Origin: Wolfiporia cocos
Taxonomy: Eukaryota; Basidiomycota; Agaricomycetes; Polyporales; Phaeolaceae
Direction: 5' to 3'
NCBI GenBank assembly: GCA_029448655.1
Contig: JACCLO010000002.1
Location: 4,278,001 to 4,342,000 of the forward strand
Length of the DNA stretch: 64,000 nucleotides
The notes below the pieces were generated by a model, which had not been told where the DNA came from, ran no database searches, and saw nothing but the letters and a program-made list of their open reading frames with translations. Both the position numbers and the translations under genes were made by a program. Positions 1 to 11,097 of this stretch are shown here, one piece after another. Position 1 is the stretch's first letter; every line of letters begins with the position of its first letter.

Positions 1-35
1 CATCAAAGAAGTACACGCGGGATAGATATACTCAC

Positions 36-193
36 ATCACTTCGTGCACGTTGTCCTTCTTCACGTTCAGTGTGTGGGTCGCGGTACCCGAGATGATGCT
101 CCGCGCAAAGTCAACGGACCAGTCGAGGTCGACATGCTCGGAGGCGATGTCGGTGTAGTTGGCCTGGGTGGTGAGGTCGACGTCGAGCGACAT
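36..193 (-). CDS. Leukotriene A4 hydrolase-like M1 aminopeptidase, first exon (partial)
   Basis: The minus strand begins with ATG at 193 and reads MSLDVDLTTQANYTDIASEH, then a segment containing VDLDWSVDF and IISGTATHTLNVKKDNVHEV. This matches the N-terminal beta-domain of the leukotriene-A4-hydrolase/Lap2 branch of M1 zinc metallopeptidases, a cytosolic epoxide hydrolase/aminopeptidase. The exon ends at a GTGAGT donor (31-35 on the plus strand reads ctcac), and the rest of the gene, including the HEXXH zinc site, lies off the left edge. It is head-to-head with RPA12, and the gap of about 175 bp must hold both promoters. The family call rests on only about 52 residues; the zinc site cannot be checked here. 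Confidence 0.8.
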
Positions 194-369
194 AGCTGAG
201 GAGTGGAGGATAAGAGTTAATTTCTAACATTGCGAATAATATTCGTGAATCTCGATCGCATGTCGATCGATCGCAGCGAGGATGATTTCTACCGCCAAGA
301 AACATTACAGCCCGTCTTTATACTCCTCACTCTGCAATCCGTCTCTATACCCCTCACTGCATACGATCG

Positions 370-1025
370 ATGCCCTCGCGTGCACATAAAATAGGCAAGC
401 AGGTGGATGCCTGTCCTGCTCGCGCAAAGCTGATCCGTCCCCACAGGTTCTCTCTTGTTCTGCCCAGATTGCGGCACCCTGCTCAACCTGCCCCAGGACG
501 GCGACACCAAAGTGCCGTGCGAACAGTGCGGCTACGAAGAACCCGCCAGCTGTGTGTACTCTCGGTTCTGGTCGCTCTTCTTGCTCAACTGCCCACAGCA
601 TACGAGAACATTGAGATCGTAACCCGCTCACACCCAGACGCATTTCCGTCTCCGCTGAGACAGAAGGGCAAGACGCAAACGAAAGTACATGAGGCGAACG
701 AGGCGCTGCTAAAGGTTTGCCTGCTGCCCGCGCCGCATCTGGCGATGCTCATCGTGACTTGTGTGCTGTAGGTCACCGAGAAATGCCCGGAGTGCGGCCA
801 TATGGAGGCGTACTCCCAGGAGGCACAGGTGCGCAACTTTCTGCTCGGGTTAATGCGGTCTTAGAAGCATCTGACCGACGCGTTGTGCAGCTGCGAAGCG
901 CAGACGAAGGGTCCACCATCTTCTACACTGTATGTCCATCACTTCCATATCTGCGCGTTCCATTACCTCACCAACTCGGCGGGCAGTGCGTCAAATGCAA
1001 ATATGGCTGGCGCGTCAACAATTGA
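370..1025 (+). CDS. RPA12: DNA-directed RNA polymerase I subunit RPA12 (A12.2)
   Basis: Spliced exons 370-379, 447-551, 599-714, 772-828, 891-929 and 987-1025 give 121 aa, close to the usual ~125. The N-terminal zinc ribbon shows FCPDCGTLLNLP and CEQCGYEEPAS. The C-terminal TFIIS-like ribbon shows KCPECGHMEAY, the acidic catalytic loop LRSADEGSTIFYT and the last cysteine pair CVKC, ending GWRVNN. The QLRSADE loop supports RNA cleavage and backtracking rescue by Pol I in the nucleolus. RPC11 of Pol III is the alternative, but the ENIEIVTRSHPDAFP linker matches RPA12. All introns have GT-AG ends and preserve phase. The first exon is only 10 nt and was chosen because it gives the correct phase and a start 5 residues before LLFCPDCG; it is the least certain part. 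Confidence 0.88.
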
Positions 1026-1129
1026 GTATGCCATTGTCCCGCAATGTCCGTTCGCCGAATGGGAAGACCATCGAGTGTATTTGGGTATGGGCGCGGGTTG
1101 CGGAAATGGTGGTCCGCACGAGAGTGGGC

Positions 1130-1480
1130 TCAGACGTACACGCCGGCAGTGCAGAACAGAGCGACAACGCCGAACCCGCCGAGGATGCTCGCGAGGGATG
1201 CGACCGCGGCTTCTCGGATGGGAACCTTGTCCTTCGGGAGGCTGTCCAGACCGCACATTTATTTCGCGTGTTGTATAGCACTGGACTGAGTGACATACGT
1301 GGAGAAGTAGAACGCAAGCACAAAGGTCGCGCCGAGCAGGATGAACGCCAGGTAGGGCAGCAGGCCGACCGAGACGTGGGGCGCGAACGAGGGCAGCGTC
1401 CGGTGCAGAGCCTGCGAGGGTCGTCAGAGAGAACGAGAGATTAAGACTGGACATACCTGAATCTCCTGATAGTCGGCCAT
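1130..1480 (-). CDS. OST5: Oligosaccharyltransferase subunit OST5/TMEM258
   Basis: Three exons on the minus strand (1480-1457, 1411-1299, 1241-1130) with GT-AG introns join in phase to 82 aa: start MADYQEIQ, then a hydrophobic helix around GLLPYLAFILLGATFVLAF, a short lumen/cytosol loop LPKDKVPIREA, and a second helix ending in FGVVALFCTAGVYV. Two membrane spans, this length and the GVYV/GIYV C-terminus are typical of OST5 (fungi) and TMEM258 (animals), small ER-membrane subunits of the complex that transfers N-glycans to nascent proteins. It converges on RPA12 with only 104 bp between the stop codons, and diverges from YOP1. Confidence 0.85.
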
Positions 1481-1739
1481 GGTATGATGGAGCGGGTGGC
1501 TGCGGGCGAGGGCGGCGTTGACGTACGTGGCAGGCAAACACGCGTCATCAAACCCATATCACCCCCTTCGCCCGCGACTGCCCTTTGCCTCAACCACCAT
1601 CTCCTCCCGCTTTTTTCTCTCCTTTTGTCGTCAAATCCTCTGTATCAAAGGTGGGCATTCGTTCTGCGACGTCCACAGCTCATCGCGCTCTGTCTGTGCT
1701 TATTCGCGTCCCGTCCGCGCGTTTGCGCTACGTCACCAG
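1481..1739. promoter_or_regulatory. Shared divergent promoter region of OST5 and YOP1
   Basis: The 259 bp between the two start codons must serve both genes. Both encode ER-membrane proteins. I see pyrimidine-rich stretches (about 1590-1625) but no clear TATA box or defined factor site. Confidence 0.5.
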
Positions 1740-2425
1740 ATGTCTGCCACGCAAAAGCTCCAGCAGCACCCCGCCTTCCAGCAGGCGGCCGACAAGTTCA
1801 GCTACTATATCCACCAACTCGACAAGGAGGTGCGGATCGCTGCGTTTTGATACCTGCCGCTTGGCTTACCTCGTGCGGCATCACGCGACCAGCTCTCGAA
1901 ATACTCTATCTTCAACGTGTTTGAGCAGCGCACGCAGGTCCCGAAAAGCTACGCGTTCATCGGCGGCGTCGTGTTCCTTGCCATCCTCCACTCTATAAAC
2001 AGCTTTGCCGCACCCGTTTCCAACCTCGTCGGCTGGGTGCTGCCCGCCTACCTCTCCGTCAAGGCGATCGAGTCGCCCGGACACCAGGACGATGTCCAGT
2101 GGCTCACCTACTGGGTCGTGTTTGGATTCTTCAACTTTTACGAGAGCCTTGCCCTCCGCGTGGTTCTCTACTACTTCCCCTGGTACTTTGTCTTCAAGAG
2201 CGTGTTCATTCTCTGGCTCCAGCTCCCGGCGTTCCGCGTATGTCTCGCCCGGTCGATCTAGCGCGCGTTTGTTAACTCACATGCTTGTAGGGCGCGCAAT
2301 CGCTGTACGGCACTGTCGTGAGGCCGATCTTTGTCAACGTCCACCAGAGGACCGTCGTCACCACTAACGTTGAGCCCACGACCGCCGATGGCCTCCGCGA
2401 TCGCGTTGCGAGCGCGACCGAGTGA
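1740..2425 (+). CDS. YOP1: YOP1/REEP (TB2/DP1/HVA22) ER-shaping protein
   Basis: Exons 1740-1829, 1893-2237 and 2291-2425 join in phase to 189 aa, the size of yeast Yop1 (180). The TB2/DP1 domain is clear: YSIFNVFEQRTQVPKSY, then a hydrophobic hairpin, GWVLPAYLSVKAIESP, DDVQWLTYWVVFGFFNFYE and the second hairpin LYYFPWYFVFKSVFILWLQL. The C-terminus carries the amphipathic segment GAQSLYGTVVRPIF. These proteins insert two wedge-like hairpins in the outer ER leaflet and bend tubules together with reticulons. All splice sites are GT-AG, with introns of 63 and 53 nt. It shares its promoter interval with OST5. Confidence 0.93.
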
Positions 2426-3361
2426 ACGGGCCAAGTCTGTAGCTTGCATATGATGCCTCCCTCAATGTCCCCGTAGAACGCTGTGACCCTGTCCTTTGAT
2501 CTCGCCCATCCTTATCTCGTGAGTTGTGCAAATCTCCGCGGATGTTATGTAGTCAGAGTATTCTATTGCACCACTTTGTCGCTGTAGCATGTATACTGGC
2601 GCTGGCGAGGCCATGAGCGTATCACCGATGCGTTGCGCTGCGAGGAAGCCGTACACAAGTAAGTGGAGGAGCCAGAAACAAGCGAGCGCTACGGAGTCAG
2701 TCGGCTAGGGCGGCAGGCCTCGTCGCGGGCACCGCTGCAGTGCAGGCCAGGAACGCGCTGGAGGGTGATAAGTTGCCGACGGCCATCTGCAGCCGCCTCT
2801 CTGTGCCCTGCGACGGCGACGTGTATCTCGTCCGTTGTCGGCCCACGCGGCCAGCTGTAGCGCCGCTATCTGCGGGGCATGTGCGCCCTGCAGCGTGGCT
2901 GCGTTGTGCGAGTCCATGTGCAGCCAAGGGCAGGCTGTATGCTGCTATCAATCCCTGCCTCTAGACAGACCGAACCACGGAGATGATTTCTGCACACGAC
3001 CATCGGCCAAACTCCATCAGTCGAAGCGTCCAATTGCAAACCCTGCTCTTCCAATTGCAAACCTTGCGCTACTGCATTATCCATTCTTCGACAATGCAAA
3101 ACACGATAATACAAAACACGGAATGCAGATACGCCCGACATGCCTGGAGTCGGCATCAGTTATGCATGTAACGCCAGGCTAAGCCTCGCCGGAGCCTTTT
3201 CCGTCGGGGGGAATCTCGATAGCATTCTCGCCCAAGTGATGGCCACATGGGGCCGTGGTCATGCTGATAGCAGCCCGGGCCTCATTGGCACGCCATGCAT
3301 ATATTACGTCCCACTTCTTCACGCCCCCGCCACCCCCGCCCCTCCCCTCCCCTTACCAGCC
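2426..3361. other. Intergenic DNA between YOP1 and the UNC-93-like gene
   Basis: No ORF here shows protein-like conservation or plausible exons. It holds the YOP1 3' end and the promoter of the next gene. Direct repeats of AATTGCAAACC-type sequence occur near 3030-3065 and a pyrimidine-rich C/T tract at about 3315-3360 sits just before the next start codon, as often seen at fungal promoters. Confidence 0.5.
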
Positions 3362-5371
3362 ATGTCGCTCTCCGACTACTCTGTCGAGAAGGACAATGCC
3401 AGCGGGAGCGTCGTCCCTGACCTCGAGGGCCCCGCCGCCCCCGCCGTCTTCGAGCGTCCCACGGGCATCAGGGGCCTCTACTACAACCCCGTCGTCCAGG
3501 TCTTCATGCTGGGCTTCGTGTGTTTCATGGGTCCGGGCCTGTTCAACGCCCTCAACGGTCTCGGAGGCGGCGGTCAGCTCAGCACGACCACCAGTGCGAA
3601 CGCGAACGTCGCGCTCTATGCGACGTTCGCATTCACGGCTTTCTTCGCTGGGTATGCCGTCCCGCTCACTGGCATTCGCTCGGAATCCCTTGCGCTAACC
3701 CGCACCCAGTTCCATCAACAACGTCCTGGGCCCTCGCTTGACGCTCTTGCTTGGCAGCAGTGGATACGCGCTGTACATCGGTTCTTACCTGTGAGTCCCG
3801 ACGTGCCGTGCGAATGCCCCAAGCTGAGTCCTTTCAGCGCCATCAACATCCACCCCAATGCAGGCGGCTTCGTTATCGCTGCTGGTGCCATTCTCGGTAT
3901 CTGTGCCGGTTTGTTATGGACTGCGCAAGGGTCCCTCATGTTGGCATACCCGACGGAGAGCCAGAAAGGTATCTTCATCGGTATCTTCTGGTCTGTTTTC
4001 AATTTGGGCGGTGTCGTGGGTGCTGCCGTCGCCCTTGGTCGTAATTTCCACTCTACGGTCAGTACATCGCGTCTGATATCACAAGAGATGCAATGATGTT
4101 GATATTTACACCAGGCCAATTCCGGTAGGTGTATTGGCAGCTGTGAACCCCAGTGACCGAACTGACAACTGCGTTACCTTCGACAGTGAGCAACGGGACC
4201 TACGTGAGTGTCCATCGCTCATCGGTGCCGAATGCGGTCCTGACTACTCCTCAGATTGGTTTCCTCATCCTCACCCTCATCGGTGTCACTATTCCGATGA
4301 CGATGGCAAATCCCAACAAGATGATTCGCACCGATGGTACCAAGGTGACAACCCTCCGCCACCCGTCGTGGAAGACGGAGTTGTACGGTCTCTGGGTCAC
4401 ACTGCGTACCGACCCTTACATCCTCTTACTCTTCCCTATGTTCTTCGCTAGTAATTGGTTCTACACGTGGCGTGAGTCCTTTGCGTACGAAAGCCGTTGG
4501 TCATCTGACCCCCATCGCAGAGTTCAATGACTACAATGCGGCGATCTTCAACATCCGAGCACGCGCGCTCAACAACCTCGTCTACTGGACATCGCAGATC
4601 GTAGGCTCTGTCGCGATTGGCTTCCTCCTCGATCAGAAGGCGCTATCTCGTCGTTTCCGTGCATACGCCGGCTGGACAGTGCTCTTCTTTATGGTCTTTG
4701 TTGTGCACATCTGGGCCTACTTTTACCAGAAGTCAGTCGATCCTGTTACGTGCCCGTCAACCGTGTGCTAATACGTCATGCCTCAGACACTACACGCGTG
4801 AGACGGTCGCGGTGCTCACCAATGATCAGGACAAGATCGACATCTACGACAAAGAATATGTCGGTCGCGTTTGGCTGTATATCTTCTGCGGGATGCTCGA
4901 TGCCATGTGGCAGACGACTGCCTACTGGATCATGGGTGCCATGTCTAATGACCCCGCCAAACTCGCTAATTTGACTGGTTTCTGTAAGCATTTGCAAGCA
5001 TCGCCATTGCAAACGTACTCATCTCTTTCCAGACAAGTCGCTTCAGTCCGCTGGTGCTGCCGGAATTTGGCGTGGAGATGCTGTCTCACTTCCGTAAGTG
5101 TGATGAACATGGATTTTGTTGGGTAGCTCTGAATGCGCAACATCAGGTATATCAACATCTTCGTATCGACTTGGGCGCTCCTTGTTGGCGGACTGCTCTT
5201 TGCGCTTCCTATGATACAAATGCGTGTCAAGGACCACACCGAGGCTGCGGACGAGATGGGAGATATTCTGTACGTCAATTTCTTGTATTCAAAGATCACA
5301 AATCTCATTTATGTCTTAGTGCTCATATGGAGACACCTGCTGCGGCTCCTGCCCCAAAGCCTGAACAGTGA
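3362..5371 (+). CDS. UNC-93-like major facilitator superfamily membrane protein
   Basis: Eleven exons (3362-3651, 3710-3790, 3838-4057, 4115-4124, 4187-4203, 4255-4471, 4521-4731, 4787-4983, 5033-5093, 5147-5269, 5320-5371) join in phase to 492 aa. The cytosolic N-terminus (~45 aa) is followed by many hydrophobic spans. Family-typical stretches include YYNPVVQVFMLGFVCFMGPG, NALNGLGGGG, GILW-like LGICAGLLWTAQGSLMLAYP, KGIFIGIFWSVFNLGG, LYGLWVTLRTDPYILLLFPM and YIFCGMLDAMWQ. Fungal UNC-93/DUF895 proteins are MFS-fold membrane proteins, mostly of unknown substrate; animal UNC-93 regulates potassium channels. The C-terminus is Pro/Ala-rich. Exons 4 and 5 are microexons of 10 and 17 nt; without them the frame and the ANSVSNGTYIGF junction are lost. 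Confidence 0.88.
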
Positions 5372-5644
5372 TCTCCGGGGACGTTCTTGTCGTACATACA
5401 TATACCATCGTCGTGTATCGTACCTTGCCAATGTTGTTACCATGTGTTGGCCAATGGTTCTGCATCAGAATTGGGACTTGTCTACTGCTATCTACCGGGC
5501 CAACGTGTTGATACTACTACTTTACATATAAATACAATCTGTACTTGCTCAACTTGGTATCGAATATGAGGGTCGACAAGATGCGGTGCGAACAAGATGC
5601 AAAGGGAGACGCTGGCGGGTATCTACAACCCGCGGACGGGTAAG

Positions 5645-7409
5645 CTAGAAGATCGTCGCAAGCGCATCTTGGTCGTCCGAGCCACCCAACGCATTGAACA
5701 CTTTCACATTCGGTCCATTCTTGCCGAATGTGAAGCCGACCCAGACACCACGCGCAGACGGCTCCTCTTTCTCCTTGACACGATCGACGTTCTTCTGCTT
5801 CTCTAGCACCTCGGCATATTTCGCCATGTCGCCTGTCGAGGTGAAGTCGTCGTAGTAGCCCGTATCGATCTCGGAATCCAGCGCAGGCACAAAGGGCGCC
5901 TTGACGGAACGCAAGTCATCCCACTTCACACTTTTAAAGAACGGATGGGCGGAAACTTGCGAGAGCGTATCGTAGCGCACGCTCGCATGTGCAATGAGAC
6001 TACGAACGATACAGTGAGAGCTTTCTACTAAAGACGCGAGTGCTTACCGTGTGACAGCATCCCAAGCAGTGTCTGTTAGATTGAACACGAGGTCCTCAGG
6101 TTTGTCGTATTCAGGTCGGCGGAGAACTTTTGTCCAGTTCTTGAGATTCGTCCATGTCTCCTCAGGTGTGCCTCCGCTAAAAGGAGGGAAGCCAGCTAGG
6201 AACTCGAAGAGGATACAACCAAGTGACCAAAAGTCCACCGAGAATGTATATGGTTTGCCGCGCAAAACCTCAGGAGCCATATAGTCCGGTGAGCCTACGA
6301 TTGAGTCGGCATACCGGGGGTCGGCTTTACAGATCGAGCGAAAAAGTGACCGCCTTTCAAGCGTGGATCTGTGCACTACTTCGTTGTCTTTCACTTTTTC
6401 TAACTGAAACCGACATGAGGCAATAACAGGTAAGCTATAGTGTTTGAAGAACCTTTATTTTCAATGATTCGATGCGTCGAGGGTTCAGTGCTCCAGTTGC
6501 AAGACCAAAATCGGTCAGCTTTACATGGCCACTGCTGTCGACCAAGAAATTCTATGAACGAGATTGAGCGACTGGGATCATCAGAGAGAGCTGGCTCACC
6601 TCAGGTTTGAGATCCCGGTGGATGTAACCGAGTTTATGCAATTCATTCACCGCTGCAAACATTTCGCTAATGTAGAATCTAGCATGTTCTTCTTTCAAGA
6701 CACCAGCGTTGTTGAGCAAAGTGCGGAAGTCCCCGCCCGGTACGTATTCCATGGCGAGGTAAACGTACGAAGGATCCTGGAAAGCGTACAACAGGCGCAC
6801 AAGCCACGGCGTTTTCGTTGCAGTCAATATGTCTCGTTCGACGAGAACGTGGCGAATCTAGCAAAGCTCAATGAACTTCAACCTGAGAAATTCGAGATCC
6901 TTACTTCGTCCATTTTGTGTAGCGTACTCTTCCGCATCTTCTTCAGCGCGCAAACTTCTCCAGTCTCTTGTTTCCTTGCAAGGAAGACTTCTCCGTAACC
7001 GCCCTGGCCGACTTGCGCAATTATATGAAACTGGTCCACCTTGAGTTTCGTCCTGCGCTTCCGCAACACGACACGCTCTCGGCCACAGTACGACTTGTAC
7101 TCTTTGGCGTATTCACCGGGGGTGAGCTCGCGGGACGAGGTATCATCATCGAATCTGGTTCGACGATTCTTGCGTGACGCAAGATAGCCCAGGAGCTGAA
7201 AGTAGTAATCCAGGAAATCTGAGTGTTCATGGTTCGTGGTAAGGGCTGTCCGAGCGGTGTTCGCGAATGGTCGACTCACAGAGCTGGGCGACCGTGGACT
7301 TCCGTTTGATTTCGGGGCTTTCCAGCAGCTCCTTCTCCCAAGTCTGGAACCCGCTAGACTTGAGCGAACTATGCCTTGCTGATGCAATCTTGGTGTTTTC
7401 GTCCGGCAT
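5645..7409 (-). CDS. DBF2: NDR-family AGC protein kinase, Dbf2/Sid2 type
   Basis: Six exons (7409-7280, 7218-6905, 6857-6600, 6551-6453, 6403-6048, 5999-5645) join in phase to 503 aa. An N-terminal Mob-binding region with basic residues (SRKNRRTRF) precedes the kinase domain: glycine loop [13 protein letters not shown]-like lysine in [26 protein letters not shown], catalytic HRDLKPENFL, DFG in [10 protein letters not shown], a long activation-segment insert, and APE in [11 protein letters not shown]. The C-terminal tail has the AGC hydrophobic-motif region ([22 protein letters not shown]). Dbf2/Sid2 kinases act with Mob1 in the mitotic exit/septation network to trigger cytokinesis. Cbk1/Orb6 is the paralogue; [15 protein letters not shown] and the tail favour Dbf2. 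The donor after exon 4 (GTTCTT) is weak, and that junction is the least certain. It converges on the UNC-93-like gene (~270 bp apart). Confidence 0.92.
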
Positions 7410-7445
7410 TATTCTGACTGATCATCCGAGTTCCTCGACTTGAGG

Positions 7446-8029
7446 TTAATTACCCAGCGGGTTTGCGTAGATAAGCGCCAAGTATCACGTGAATATCGAC
7501 GCGTCGGGTGAGCGCCTCTGCGCGCCGACAAATGTTGAACGTTTCGAACGGCCCATCCCTATGATAATGAAACAACTGCGCCGCAGATATGTCATTCAGA
7601 TATATCATTGAGGTTAATTACCCAGCGGGTTGACTGATTATGGTACACAGACCGGCTTTGCTCCATATTTAGATGCAGCTGTCAAGTAGCTGTGCATAGG
7701 TCAGGCCCAACTGGTACATGATGCACAGTAGCGTATAGTTAGGGCGTCGCACGCGCAATTTCTCGTTGAGCTTTGTCGACTCTTTTATATAAGTCAGAAT
7801 GTATAGCATCCACTTTGCGCCAATTACTAAGTGGGCAAGCAAGGCATTCGCCCAGTGTACGTACAGTGCTACAATATATACTTTAATCCTATGATATATC
7901 TGCGGCGCAGTTGTTTCATTAATGGGCCGTTCAAAACGTTCAACATTTTGTCGGCGCGCAGAGGCGCTCACCGCGTCGATATTCACGTGATACTTGGCGC
8001 TTATCTACGCAAACCCGCTGGGTAATTAA
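7446..8029. mobile_element. Fold-back (long inverted repeat) element, possibly a MITE
   Basis: About 150 bp at the left (7446-7610) and right (7885-8029) are near-perfect reverse complements, both starting at the outside with TTAATTACCCAGCGGGTTTG and including the segments AGATAAGCGCCAAGTATCACG and the GCGCCGCAGATAT box. The centre (about 7633-7884) has no convincing ORF. A third copy of the outer box, GAGGTTAATTACCCAGCGGG, lies at about 7612-7632, so the left arm may be duplicated. The outer TTAA could be a piggyBac-type target but nothing else supports a class. It occupies the divergent promoter region of DBF2 and SPC25. Confidence 0.8.
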
Positions 8030-8130
8030 TATCAATCCCGTCCCTGTACGATCACGTGCAGTAAGTTCGAATTCGAGCGCGGAGGCCACAGAGCCTGCGC
8101 ACATCTCTGCTAGCCGATTGAGCTATTGCT

Positions 8131-9036
8131 ATGGCTAAGAATAAAACGCCCAGAGCCCCGAAGTTTGACCTTGCGGCCGCGCTTTCGTCACCCAACCCGC
8201 ATATTGACCTGAAACTCCAGGCCTTCGAAGCTTCGACGCGCAATTTCTTGGACGCGGTTTCGAGATACACTCACCGCGGGATTGCCGAGATCACAAGTCG
8301 CAAGAGTTCACATTCATCTGACAGGAAGCAATATGCTGAACGTATGCAACAAGTCGAGATAGAGACGAATATTTGTAAACTAAAGGAGATCGAATTGATC
8401 GAAGGTGCGCAAGGTCCATTATATCTTCACGTAGTTGTGCTGATGCCCTCTGACAGTGTTAGACAGGGAGCAGACTGAAAAAAGGGAGGCAGAGAGTTCG
8501 GTGACAACGTTTCGGCGACAGCTCAACGCTGTAAAGGAGATATGCGCGTCTCTAGATGGAGAGACAGAACAGTACCGCATGGTCACGGCTAACTTACGAC
8601 GAGGTATGTGCTTTCTACGTTAATTGTGTATCCGAGGTTATATCGTATGTATACAGAGCGGGAAGGAGAAAGTGCATTATTAAATGCACATGCGACATAT
8701 GTTATACCTGAGGCCGTAGATTGCCAAGCGCGGCTACAATTTCTCATTGAAGGCATCAGCAAAGACAACATTCTTCTCCGCTTTACGTCTATTGACTTAA
8801 GGGACCATACCAGAGACTTTAACCTGGTCCTTGATGTCTCGAGCCGCTCCTACCGAGGTGCCGCGTTTGCTGTTATGTTCGAATGACTACTCATTTTGAT
8901 CGTTCCACTAGTTCCAACAACCACCCCCTTTGTGCCCACATTGCCTATCATGATCGACGAGCTGAATGTCACTCGGGATATCTATACTTTCATAAAGGCT
9001 GTACGACAAGTCTTCAAGGAGCTGTGTGTTGGCTAG
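8131..9036 (+). CDS. SPC25: Kinetochore protein SPC25 (Ndc80 complex)
   Basis: Exons 8131-8404, 8457-8603, 8657-8857 and 8912-9036 join in phase to 248 aa. The N-terminal ~150 residues are a charged coiled coil (for example KLKEIELIEVLDREQTEKRE). The C-terminal RWD-like globular domain carries the family signature: ISKDNILLRFTSIDLRDHTR, FNLVLDVSSRSYRV, FVPTLPIMIDELNVTRDIY and FIKAVRQVFKEL. SPC25 pairs with SPC24 and links the Ndc80/Nuf2 microtubule-binding rods to the inner kinetochore. Splice sites are GT-AG and introns are 52-54 nt. This is the last recognisable host gene before the repeat block. Confidence 0.88.
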
Positions 9037-9461
9037 CTGTGTTGGAAGTGCGTGCGCGTCGGGTGCAGCGCACAGCTGCGATCTCGTCGCCACGGTGCGG
9101 GAGCAGTTGCGCCCCTGGTACAATAGGGGTGGTTACGCCGGATCCGGGTATGGCGGGACCGGTGGTGGTTCTGTTGGTATAAAGTCGAGGACACTATGTA
9201 CGTACCGGTACGCGTTTGCTATCAGAACCCACCACACCGTAGCGGGGGTCTCTGTCGGACAGTAGGGTGCGGCCGTTGTCTGGCGCGACCCGAATTTCTA
9301 CACAAACGCGTCCACTTCACAGCTGGGGGAATCAACTGGCAGACTCACCTCCTCACTCTCTGCTTTGCATTGTTGCACTCGGTTTTCTGCTCACAGCCTG
9401 GGCAACTCGGCGATGATGAAGTCGGGCCGGAGGGTATGGGATGGAATAGGTGCAAGCTTCG
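9037..9461. other. Gene-free transition to the retroelement block
   Basis: No supportable ORF or RNA gene. Short GGT/GGC-rich runs around 9125-9175 are the only feature. The first retroelement-type end (TGTCACAG) appears at 9462. Confidence 0.5.
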
Positions 9462-9761
9462 TGTCACAGATTTTCTGGGATTATTACCTATTTTTTTCCA
9501 ATTTTATAATGGCCTTGTACGAGTCGTGCCACACCTGTTGTACAAGGCCACCACAACCTGTGGGAACTAAGCCACAACTGAAGCACCAAAAGGTCTTAAG
9601 CATAGATTGATATATAGCAATGCCCATTACAAGATCTAGGCCCATTGGCTGGTAGAATATTATAGAACCATCTAGTATGTTCTACAATCTGCATTGCCAC
9701 AAGAGGATCATGACATTGAGGGTTGTAACCAAACATAGAGTATTTCTGCCCTTTGCCACAC

Positions 9762-10957
9762 TGTCACAATTTTTTCCTAATCTCTCCCTAAATTTCCCAC
9801 TATTCTAGCAATTAGTACTGCATTACTGTACCATAACCTGTACTTATCTACCACATACATTTCATGCCGTTGATCGCTGCTCTTATCTCGTTACCATGAC
9901 CACTTATCCTTATCTTATCTCTCTTATCTTATCATCCTAATGTAGACACATTCTCTCAGCTTCCACCATATTCCCCAAGGTTCTAAGACATTCCACATCT
10001 AGACCAACCCGTCTGATTACCTCAGTTACTGATAGATTATCATATGCTTCTCTGCACACCTTACAGCACACAGACCATACAACGTTAGGGCAGGCCTAGT
10101 AGCACTGTTGCCAGACATGTATATAAGCTGTACTCTGAGTCACCTACTGCTATTAGCCACCCAAGGTACTAGCTCTTATCGCACTGCTTAACTGTCTGTT
10201 ACTTGCCTTACAAGCATCAACCCTATCATGGGACCTGGCTGAACCCACAGTCAAACCCATGAGATTGATGTACCACTCCACCAAAAGGGCATCAATGACA
10301 GCTTGGCCATCATTGTGGGTCCAGCTACTTACGTTGTTCATCTTCCCATGCTATGTGTGCCTCCCTCAGTGCCTGTCCCATGCCACTGACACAGACCTGT
10401 GTCATCCACTACCACCCACGCCCTATCTCCCCAAGCCCTACTTCCCCTACAATGCAACGCTTAGTCAATACCAGAGGGGCCCAAGATGCCGAGGCTGGTC
10501 AAGGGCTAGTTCTAAGGCAAGACGTTGGAGGTCGAGGTGGTGGCGGCTAGTAGACGGGCTATCACGCAAGCAGCAGGGGAGTTGCAAGTAAGGGGGCCTA
10601 AGCCCCAGAGTAAGATTGAGAAGTCTGAGGAGTACGCCTCAGACCTTCTAGCTTTTAAGTACAGGAGTAGCGCTGTATCTATCAAGTCCTAAGCTGGCCC
10701 TTAAGCGACATGGCCTGTGCGCATGCGCCTAAACGTCAGGGGACTAGACCGCTACATATGAACCCTGTACCCTAGTCACGTTACATACGGGTTATCTTAT
10801 CTGCTACTACCCAAGCGTGCAACTATCTATGCATCACGTGACTGAATACTTAAAGTCTTTGGTTCGACACTGAGAGGGGGCATTCACCCAGTGTCCCGGA
10901 AAACCGTGACAGCCACAAATCTGTGACAAACCCAGAACATAAGTAAGTCTTGTGTCA
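9762..10957 (+). mobile_element. Solo LTR 'P' (nested in Q, hosts O)
   Basis: Starts TGTCACAATTTTTTCC and ends TCTTGTGTCA, flanked by the 5-bp TSD CACAC (9757-9761 and 10958-10962). The own sequence is about 666 bp once O is removed. It has a TATA box at about 10120 (GTATATAAG) in the forward direction. No coding capacity. Confidence 0.8.
10387..10911 (-). mobile_element. Solo LTR 'O' (reverse, nested in P)
   Basis: Runs from TGACACAGACC to AAAACCGTGACA (525 bp) between two copies of GCCAC (10382-10386, 10912-10916). It contains the U3 motif shared by most families here, CCCTTAAG then GGCCTGTGCGC, at about 10690-10725. No ORF. Confidence 0.82.
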
Positions 10958-11097
10958 CACACTCACACAGATCCCTTAAACATAGTACATGCTTACACAT
11001 GTTACTCCCATAGATCCCTATGACACAGAATACTGACTGGATAACCACTCTATGAGGCCCCCTAGGCACAAGTCCTTGTCACAGACGTACCACGTCT

